Shown: positions 8,393-13,317 of the stretch, piece after piece
Layout: each line of letters starts with the position of its first letter
How positions within the stretch are numbered: the first letter of the stretch is position 1
DNA from: Sphingomonas sp.
GTDB lineage: Bacteria > Pseudomonadota > Alphaproteobacteria > Sphingomonadales > Sphingomonadaceae
NCBI GenBank assembly: GCA_021154945.1
Contig: JAJNQF010000350.1
Coordinates: 1-13,317 of the forward strand
DNA: 13,317 bases
Direction: 5' to 3'
Translations under genes and position numbers: made by a program
The notes under the pieces: model-generated
Told to the model about the DNA's origin: nothing
Seen by the model: only the letters and a program-made list of their open reading frames with translations
Database searches by the model: none

Positions 8393-8420
8393 CCCGGCAC
8401 GCGTCGCCGCGCGTGCCGGG
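8393..8420 (-). promoter_or_regulatory. Strong intra-operon hairpin overlapping the ribosome site of the barrel gene
   Basis: CCCGGCACGCG (8393-8403) and CGCGTGCCGGG (8410-8420) form a perfect 11-bp, GC-rich stem with a 6-base loop. It lies in the 71-base gap between the 376-aa subunit gene and the giant barrel gene. On the transcript the stem ends in the GGG that begins the barrel gene's GGGAGAG ribosome site, 8 bases before its ATG. Folding could therefore lower translation of the barrel, or partly stop or stabilise the upstream message. The fold is visible; the effect is inferred. Confidence 0.6.
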
Positions 8421-8451
8421 ATCGGTCGTTCCTTGTTCGCGAGGAGCGGGG

Positions 8452-9582
8452 TTAGTTGATCGTCACACGGAAGCTTGCCGCGACCGCGGTCCCGCCGAGC
8501 AGCGTCGGGATCGTCGCCGTCACCCGCCTCGCGGCCGAATCATACGAGCCCGTGAAGGTCGTGCCGTCGATCGGCGTGCCGTTGTCGTTGGCGACGAAGC
8601 CCGCCACGGTGCAGATCGGCTGGACACCGGGCACGCCGATCACGATCGAGCCTGGCTGATAGGTGGTATTCGCCGGGACGATATCGGTCAGGTTGACGTT
8701 GTTCGCAGGCGTCAGCAGCGTCCCGTTGGACACCGTCAGGCAGTATTGGACGACCGCACCGGGAATCGCCTTGGGCGCGAGCAGACCACTGACCGGGTCG
8801 GAAACCACGATCTGGGTCTTGTCGACCCTGAGCGCGACGTCGCGCGTCGTGATTTCATACGCGAGCGAGGCACGCCCCTGCCCGTTCTTGGCGATATCGA
8901 GGCCCAGCCCGTCCGAATCATTGTCGGCAAAGACCACGTCGACCACCGCATCGTCGTTGAGCGCGACGCTGGGTGCCAGCGGCGTGCCCTGCACGGTGGC
9001 ACTACCCCCGGCCGCGACCTGTGCGATCAAGGTTATGCCGGCGAGCGAGGCGGACTGGACGTTGGGAACGTCGCCGACGATGAACACGACGGCCGACTGA
9101 TCGGCGGCGAGTTCGTCGATGTAGGTCCCGGTATCGACGCCCGGATCATAGATGCCGTTGGTGTTCGAATCGACGAACACCCTGACGTTGGCCACGTCGA
9201 AATTGTCGCCGGCAAACAGGTTCTGGATCGGCAACTGGCTTGCCGTCAGGACGAAATCCTGGGTGCCGTTGGTGTTGTTGGTCACCCTGAACGTCGTCAC
9301 CGCCGCCGCCTGGCCGATCGCGACCTCGGTATTGGCGGGCTGGTTGGTGGTGACGGTCAGGTTGACCTTGCGATCGACCACGAAGCTGACCGCGTTCGAT
9401 GCCACCGACTGCTGGACGCCGTTGACCGAATAGCTGGCCTGCGCCGTGTTGGTGACGGTCGTGCCGGCAGCCGTACCGGCCGGCCCCGGTGCCTGCGCGC
9501 TCGCCGTCTCCGCCGCGATGCCGATCGACACGACCGCAGCCGTACCGGCCATCAGCGCGCGAATTACCCCTTTTACGTGCAT
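8452..9582 (-). CDS. Secreted DUF11-like subunit with acidic Ca-binding-like loop (376 aa)
   Basis: This is a predicted exported, possibly surface-located, structural protein. The signal peptide (MHVKGVIRALMAGTAAVVSI ... ASAQ) ends near residue 30. The N-terminal module has AGTTVTNTA at 39-47 and SNAV at 62-65. A beta-rich middle follows, with a DSNTNGIYDPGVD loop at 138-150 that resembles calcium loops of thrombospondin-3/dockerin type, and a second acidic run (DNDSDGLGLD, 220-229). A C-terminal DUF11-like Ig domain covers about 250-375 (AVVQYCLTVSNG, then NLTDIVPANTTYQPGS). It aligns end to end by eye with the 365-aa protein encoded at 10114-11211, so the two are diverged duplicates. The ATG is preceded by AAAGGTAG about 10 bases away. 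It lies 46 bases after the previous stop, within the same operon. It has two Cys residues (281, 324) that its paralogue lacks. Confidence 0.82.
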   Translation of the reverse strand: MHVKGVIRALMAGTAAVVSIGIAAETASAQAPGPAGTAAGTTVTNTAQASYSVNGVQQSVASNAVSFVVDRKVNLTVTTNQPANTEVAIGQAAAVTTFRVTNNTNGTQDFVLTASQLPIQNLFAGDNFDVANVRVFVDSNTNGIYDPGVDTGTYIDELAADQSAVVFIVGDVPNVQSASLAGITLIAQVAAGGSATVQGTPLAPSVALNDDAVVDVVFADNDSDGLGLDIAKNGQGRASLAYEITTRDVALRVDKTQIVVSDPVSGLLAPKAIPGAVVQYCLTVSNGTLLTPANNVNLTDIVPANTTYQPGSIVIGVPGVQPICTVAGFVANDNGTPIDGTTFTGSYDSAARRVTATIPTLLGGTAVAASFRVTIN

Positions 9583-9628
9583 GTCTAAGTCTACCTTTTA
9601 TGTGTTTGCGGTGTTGAGGAATGCCGGG

Positions 9629-10102
9629 TCATTTGAGCACGGCCTGGAACGCGAATTGACCTTGCGAACCGGCCGCCAACGGGCTTGCGAGGCGCCACCG
9701 GACGCTGGTGACATCGTTGGGCCCCGCCGCGCGCGTGCTGCCGTCGAGGCTGCGGACGCGCAGCGTGGCGAGCGAACCGAACGTCTTGCCGTCGACCGAC
9801 ACGTCGGGCGCGGGCGACCCCGGATTGGCGGAGCGGTAGGCGATCTGGCGCGGCAACGGGTTGTCGAGCACCACGTTGGCGAGCGGCTGGGCCCCGGTGT
9901 TGCGATAGCTGAGGACAAAGATGACCTTGTCGCCCGGCGTCACCTTGGACGGCTTCACCAGCGCGATCCGCGTGGTGCCGTCGGCGGCCGCGGTGCGGCT
10001 TTCGACCAGGATGCTGCTGGTGACCTGCAACGGCCCTGCGGCCGCGGAGGCGACGGCAGCGGTGGCCGCCAGGACGGCGGCAATCATCGGACGCGTGATC
10101 AT
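9629..10102 (-). CDS. Small secreted single-domain DUF11-like protein (157 aa)
   Basis: The product has a signal peptide (MITRPMIAAVLAATAAVASAAAG) followed by one Ig-like DUF11-type domain (about residues 25-157). Typical features are KPSKVTPGDKVIFVLSYRNTG and then NVVLDNPLPRQIAYRSAN, the pattern of conserved-repeat domains that end Ig-like folds. It lacks the N-terminal NTA module and the acidic loop of its neighbours, so it corresponds to their C-terminal domain only. The start at 10102 is chosen because AGGAG lies 7 bases before it. An in-frame ATG at 10117 would give 162 residues and overlap the upstream stop as ATGA, but it has no clear ribosome site. Either way translation is coupled to the preceding gene. 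It may be a minor subunit, cap or adaptor of the proposed surface structure; that is inference. Confidence 0.8.
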   Translation of the reverse strand: MITRPMIAAVLAATAAVASAAAGPLQVTSSILVESRTAAADGTTRIALVKPSKVTPGDKVIFVLSYRNTGAQPLANVVLDNPLPRQIAYRSANPGSPAPDVSVDGKTFGSLATLRVRSLDGSTRAAGPNDVTSVRWRLASPLAAGSQGQFAFQAVLK

Positions 10103-10113
10103 GGATATGCTCC

Positions 10114-11211
10114 TCATTGGATCTTGGCTTTGAACTGGACGGTGTGGACGGACGCGGCTGCGACCTGCCCGAGCGCGACGGCGATGCCCGGACCCTGCGC
10201 GCCGCCAGTCTGGGCGCCACCGGTCGCGTCGAAGCGGCCTGCATCAGCGTCGGCGGCATCGCTCAGCGGCGCGCCGTCGAGCGTCAGGCTGCCCGGGACG
10301 AAGACGGTGCCCGCAGGGATCGGATCGGCGATCCGCGCGCCGGTGACGGCGGCGGTGAAGCGCGCCTCGAGCGTGTAGGTGATGACCGAATCGCGGACTG
10401 CGTTCTGCGACCCGTCGGCAGCCCGCACCGACTGGCTCTTGAAAAGGGAGGGGCCGACTGGACCGGTGCTCAGCGGGATCGCCACGCTCGCGCTGGCACC
10501 GGTCAGCCCGACCACGGCGTCGCTGCCGCCGTCGCCAGCCTGGGCATAGGTCGCACCCGCGGTACCCGATCCGGTCGTGGACTGCGCGGTGACGGTCAAG
10601 GTCGCGGTAACGGGTGTGGTAACGGGGTTGGCCGAGGTCGCGGCCAGGATCGCCAGCAGCTTGATCGACTGCCCCGGCGCCAGCACCGGCGTCCTGCCAT
10701 CGACCGGCGCCACATCCCGCACCGGATCGTACAGCCCATCGCCATCGCCATCGATCACCAGGGTACGAAGCGTGATCCCTGCCGACGAGACGGTCGCCGC
10801 CAGCGTGAAGGATTCATTGCCGTTGTCGAGGTTCGTCAACGTCAGCGGGATTACGGTCGGCTCGGCCCCCACCACCACCGCATCATGGTCGTCGCGAACC
10901 AGCGCCACGTCGAGGCGCTCGGCGACGACGATCGTCACCGTGTTCGAGACGGTCGATCGGGATGTGCCGTCGAGATCGTAGCGCAGGCCGGCGGTGTTGA
11001 CGATCGACGTACCCGCTACCGTCCCGACCGCGGGACGGTCCGGAACGGCGGTCGCGGTCTGGGCGAAGGCGGGATGCGCCAGCGTCGCCGCGACCAAGCC
11101 GGTCCGCACGCTACGTGAAGCTGCCAGGACAAGCCGGTGCCTGCTATCCCTTCCCCCCTGCGCAGACGTACGATGACCCAATGCTTGCCCCGATCTTTTT
11201 GTCGGGAACAA
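10114..11211 (-). CDS. Secreted DUF11-like subunit with acidic Ca-binding-like loop (about 365 aa), first gene of operon
   Basis: This is a predicted exported structural protein and the paralogue of the 376-aa protein downstream. The hydrophobic signal segment is at about residues 35-50 (VRTGLVAATLAHPAFA, cleavage before QTA). Then come AGTSIVNTA (66-74) with SNTV (89-92), a beta-rich region, and an acidic loop DGDGDGLYDPVRD (154-166). The last part is a DUF11-like domain (about 255-365, DSVITYTLEARF, then RIADPIPAGTVFVPGS). It contains no Cys. The 5' end is uncertain: no ATG precedes the signal peptide in this frame. The position used is a TTG; another TTG at 11181 and a GTG at 11109 are alternatives, and the last gives a short but workable signal peptide. 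The stop overlaps the possible ATG of the next gene. Its promoter should lie in the AT-rich region upstream. Confidence 0.75.
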   Translation of the reverse strand: MFPTKRSGQALGHRTSAQGGRDSRHRLVLAASRSVRTGLVAATLAHPAFAQTATAVPDRPAVGTVAGTSIVNTAGLRYDLDGTSRSTVSNTVTIVVAERLDVALVRDDHDAVVVGAEPTVIPLTLTNLDNGNESFTLAATVSSAGITLRTLVIDGDGDGLYDPVRDVAPVDGRTPVLAPGQSIKLLAILAATSANPVTTPVTATLTVTAQSTTGSGTAGATYAQAGDGGSDAVVGLTGASASVAIPLSTGPVGPSLFKSQSVRAADGSQNAVRDSVITYTLEARFTAAVTGARIADPIPAGTVFVPGSLTLDGAPLSDAADADAGRFDATGGAQTGGAQGPGIAVALGQVAAASVHTVQFKAKIQ

Positions 11212-11454
11212 ATTGGCTCGACGCGATTAATCAAATACTACGAAATCATAATGGCAACAGTTAATGCGACATATGTTAGGCATTACAACTAGATCAAATC
11301 TAATTGCTATCTTAGTATACTATATAAATCTTAGGTGTTATGTGTCGTTATGGTTTCAAATGGTCGACGTTATCTACCATTATCGTTTTAGTCTTCGACA
11401 CCCGTCGGGCGAGTAGCGCTCACATCGTACGCCGCAGCAACTCGACCGCGTATC
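11212..11454. promoter_or_regulatory. AT-rich leader upstream of the DUF11 operon, with several palindromes
   Basis: About 11215-11400 is strikingly AT-rich in an otherwise GC-rich window and holds no gene. It contains TAATGC (11262-11267) facing GCATTA (11280-11285), the 13-mer TAGAT-CAA-ATCTA (11290-11302), the perfect 10-mer palindrome TAGTATACTA (11313-11322), and a direct repeat ATCTTAG (11309-11315 and 11328-11334). The operon promoter is expected here on the minus strand. Candidate hexamers such as TTGATC and ATATGT spaced by 17 bases exist but are weak, so no promoter is assigned. Confidence 0.55.
11290..11302. promoter_or_regulatory. Candidate operator TAGAT-CAA-ATCTA
   Basis: This perfect inverted repeat with a 3-base spacer lies about 80 bases before the first gene of the minus-strand operon. 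It contains AGATCAAAT, a 9-mer also present in an inverted repeat upstream of the MarR-like gene. The match suggests a site for that regulator; short AT-rich matches can also arise by chance. Confidence 0.35.
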
Positions 11455-11916
11455 TTATTGACGCTTGAGCGCCCGCAGATACGAACGCATCGCCTCCTCG
11501 CCACTGTGGCTGAGGGATATCTCGACCCTGCGGCGATCCGTCGGGTCGATGACGCGATCGATCAGCTTCAGCTTGTGGAGATGCTCGATCCACCGTTGCG
11601 AGGTCGTCACGGGCGCGTCGGACATGCTGACCAGGGCCTTGATGTTCATCGGTGCTCGGTCGTCGCGGGACACGAACAGCGCGAGCAGCATGTCCCAGGC
11701 CGGTTCGTGAAACAATTCCTCGGGAAGGAACTGACGCCGCATCCGCCGCTCGGCGAGCACCGCATTGGCACGGTCGACCAGCATCGCTTCGCTGGGCACG
11801 TCGCCGACGGCTATGGGTTCCGATGCCTGTGCGACACGGCCGTTGAACTCTTCGGCAACAGCGGAAAGCTTTGCGGTCAGATCCTTGATCAAATCGACTA
11901 CGGACTCGTTCTTCAC
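11455..11916 (-). CDS. MarR-like winged-helix transcriptional regulator (153 aa)
   Basis: This is a predicted cytoplasmic DNA-binding protein. An N-terminal helical part (about 1-75), probably for dimerisation, leads into a helix-turn-helix (about 86-119, MNIKALVSMSD then TTSQRWIEHLHKLKLI). The wing follows with the characteristic DPTDRRRVEISLSHSGEE (124-141), as in MarR-family proteins. The start chosen is GTG at 11916, preceded by a very purine-rich ribosome site (GGGAGGAAGAGGGG). The frame is open upstream to an ATG at 12021, but those 35 extra residues look like translated leader. The length suits a short MarR-type protein. It is encoded on the same strand as the DUF11 operon and ends 243 bases before it, and it is divergent from the polyketide synthase gene. 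Either could be its target; the ligand is unknown. Confidence 0.82.
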   Translation of the reverse strand: MKNESVVDLIKDLTAKLSAVAEEFNGRVAQASEPIAVGDVPSEAMLVDRANAVLAERRMRRQFLPEELFHEPAWDMLLALFVSRDDRAPMNIKALVSMSDAPVTTSQRWIEHLHKLKLIDRVIDPTDRRRVEISLSHSGEEAMRSYLRALKRQ

Positions 11917-12370
11917 CAAAAGCCCCTCTTCCTCCCACGATCCGGATTTCGGCACCCGACCTCGATGCTCACGGACATGTGCCGTTTTCGCACGGGGCGT
12001 CGAACCGAACCGAAACCGCATCCGACCTGAATCCAGATCAAATGCGATCTTACTCTCGACCTATGCGACCAAATATCAACCTAATCCTTTGGAATCCGGT
12101 AATCCTGTATAATTCGAATGCACGATCACGACCATTTTCTCCCTGCTACTCTTGCTGCAAACGATTTAATTAGGTTCAATATGGTTCAGTTCGGCCGGCG
12201 GCGGCGTCGAGGGTATGTTTGTCGGTAACCAATATTTACGGAACGGCCGAAAAGCGGCGCGGTATCGATCGGTGCGCTGTACGCCGCACTCTGGCCACCG
12301 ATTCGCCTGGAATCCCGGCCTTGATAGGCGCAGGCCGATTGGCCACGTCACGCGTTGACGGCTCGGTCGC
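11917..12370. promoter_or_regulatory. Divergent intergenic region between regulator and type III PKS
   Basis: About 450 bases hold no convincing gene, and AT content rises between about 12030 and 12240. A TATAAT hexamer is visible on the plus strand at 12108-12113, but no good -35 box is spaced from it, and a start there would leave a leader of roughly 250 bases before the polyketide synthase. Near 12172-12188 GGTTCA is repeated closely (GGTTCAATATGGTTCAG). The regulator's own promoter should also lie here on the minus strand. Confidence 0.45.
12035..12050. promoter_or_regulatory. Candidate operator AGATC-AAATGC-GATCT upstream of the MarR-like gene
   Basis: This inverted repeat has 5-base arms and a 6-base spacer, about 120 bases before the regulator's GTG. 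It shares AGATCAAAT with the palindrome upstream of the DUF11 operon. MarR proteins often repress their own gene from such sites. The spacing between half-sites differs between the two copies, which weakens the case. Confidence 0.3.
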
Positions 12371-13317
12371 ATGGGAAAGGGTATCGTGTCCGCTTATCTG
12401 AATGCCGTTGGTTCCGCCGTACCCGGTCACGATATCCACGATGCCTTCATAGCCTGGGCTCGGTCGCGCATCGAACCGCGCATGCAGCGCGTGTTCGACA
12501 GGATGGCGTCGCGATCGGGCATCGCGCATCGCTGGTCGGTGTTGCCGCCGACCGCGGACGGGGGCTCGCCGGTCGACGATGCCGGCTTTTACGCCGCCGA
12601 GCCGCATCCCGGCACCGCGGCACGCATGACGCTTTACGCCGAGCATGCGCCCGACCTGGCGATCCGTGCGATCGAGGCGTTGCGCGCGAAGGTCGCGGTC
12701 GAGGGGATCACGCATCTGGTGGTGGCAAGCTGCACCGGCTTCGTCGCGCCGGGGATCGACCAGATCATCGCCCGACGGCTCGGCCTGTCGTCCAGCGTCG
12801 AGCGGCTGCTGATCGGCTTCATGGGGTGTTATGCTGCAGTCGTCGCCTTGCGGAGCGCACGACACATCGTCCGTTCCGAACCCGGCGCGCGCGTCCTCGT
12901 CGTGACGGTGGAGTTGTCGACGCTGCATCTCCAGCCGGCGAACGAGATCGAGCCCTTGTTGGCGATGCTCCAGTTTGGCGACGGGGCCGCCGCCGCGCTG
13001 GTCACCACGGATACGGCAGGGTTCGAACTCGGGACGCCGTTTGCAGCAGCGTTGCCCGAAACCGAAACGCTGATCCGCTGGGACGTCACCGATGCCGGGT
13101 TCGTGATGCACCTTTCTGGCGAGGTGCCCGCACGGATCGCCACGGCGTTGGCGGATGCCGAGTTCCGCATGATCGTCAGCGATGGCCGAGCGCCTGCGTC
13201 GATCGACGGGTGGGCGATCCATGCCGGCGGGCGGTCGATCCTGGATGCGGTCGAGCATACGATGCAGCTGCAACCCGAGACGCTGGCTATATCGCGGCAG
13301 GTGCTGGCGGATAACGG
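12371..13317 (+). CDS. Type III polyketide synthase (chalcone/stilbene synthase family), 3' end missing
   Basis: This family condenses acyl-CoA starters with malonyl-CoA to give pyrones, resorcinols or phloroglucinols as a cytosolic homodimer. The 315 complete codons visible show the thiolase fold. TGFVAPGID lies in the first core. The catalytic Cys is residue 153 (GFMGCYAAVVALRSA, equivalent to Cys164 of chalcone synthase). VVTVELSTLHLQP and FGDGAAAAL (from residue 202) follow, and the catalytic His is 284 (WAIHAGGRSILDAVE). The window ends at VLADNG, where family alignments place the catalytic Asn one residue further on. The first in-frame codons after a stop at 12356-12358 contain only the ATG at 12371, so the start is clear, although no good ribosome site precedes it. 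The gene is divergent from the MarR-like regulator. Product and partner enzymes are outside the window. Confidence 0.9.
   Translation, partial: MGKGIVSAYLNAVGSAVPGHDIHDAFIAWARSRIEPRMQRVFDRMASRSGIAHRWSVLPPTADGGSPVDDAGFYAAEPHPGTAARMTLYAEHAPDLAIRAIEALRAKVAVEGITHLVVASCTGFVAPGIDQIIARRLGLSSSVERLLIGFMGCYAAVVALRSARHIVRSEPGARVLVVTVELSTLHLQPANEIEPLLAMLQFGDGAAAALVTTDTAGFELGTPFAAALPETETLIRWDVTDAGFVMHLSGEVPARIATALADAEFRMIVSDGRAPASIDGWAIHAGGRSILDAVEHTMQLQPETLAISRQVLADN

Noticed and set aside
8413..9588. A 391-codon plus-strand frame opposite the 376-aa subunit gene
   Set aside because: It is an antisense shadow with no recognisable domains. The minus-strand protein has a signal peptide and a paralogue.
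11458..12030. Plus-strand frame of 190 codons across the MarR-like gene
   Set aside because: The minus-strand product shows a helix-turn-helix and a wing and has a strong ribosome site; the plus product shows nothing recognisable.
12219..12401. A 60-codon plus-strand frame before the polyketide synthase
   Set aside because: It starts at a TTG with no ribosome site, overlaps the synthase start in another frame, and shows no features of a real protein.
12236..13273. A 345-codon minus-strand frame opposite the polyketide synthase
   Set aside because: The plus-strand frame carries the family motifs and catalytic residues; the minus frame is Arg/Asp-rich without a fold signature.

Overview
The window is GC-rich with very long antisense open frames. 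It carries a C-terminal FtsK fragment, an OprB-type porin, LolA, DUF11-type secreted proteins and a type III polyketide synthase. This mix, plus a palindromic CTCCCCTCCCT intergenic repeat of a kind I remember from sphingomonads, points to an alphaproteobacterium of the Sphingomonadaceae, probably Sphingomonas or a close relative. That assignment is inference; there is no rRNA or other marker to confirm it.

Layout. Positions 1-393 (+) hold the end of ftsK (gamma domain). Positions 422-531 hold a repeat with 35-base inverted arms. Positions 602-2050 (+) encode a carbohydrate-porin-like outer membrane protein, and 2120-2749 (+) encode LolA, the periplasmic lipoprotein carrier. Positions 2750-3064 contain no convincing gene and separate convergent transcription units; they hold two hairpins.

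The centre, 3065-11211, is one minus-strand block of five closely spaced genes, read from right to left. In order they are a secreted DUF11-like protein (about 365 aa), a small secreted DUF11-like protein (157-162 aa), a second large secreted DUF11-like protein (376 aa, paralogous to the first), a 1683-aa outer membrane protein and an 81-aa protein without a signal peptide. The 1683-aa protein joins DUF11 and carboxypeptidase-regulatory-like modules to a C-terminal beta-barrel. The two large secreted proteins and the giant protein share an N-terminal module (AG-x3-NTA ... SN-x-V). The two secreted paralogues also share an identically spaced acidic loop, D-x-[DN]-x-[DN]-G-[LI]-Y-D-P-x-x-D. I read the block as a candidate outer-membrane surface-structure or adhesin assembly system: Ig-like subunits plus a dedicated barrel. 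Its function is not established by the sequence.

Upstream of that operon is an unusually AT-rich leader (about 11215-11400) with several small palindromes. It is followed by a MarR-like winged-helix regulator (11455-11916, minus) transcribed towards the operon. The regions upstream of the operon and upstream of the regulator share the 9-mer AGATCAAAT inside inverted repeats, so the regulator may control both itself and the operon. At the right edge (12371 to the end, +) a type III polyketide synthase starts divergently from the regulator and runs off the window just before its expected catalytic Asn.

No tRNA, rRNA, CRISPR array, insertion sequence or phage gene was seen.
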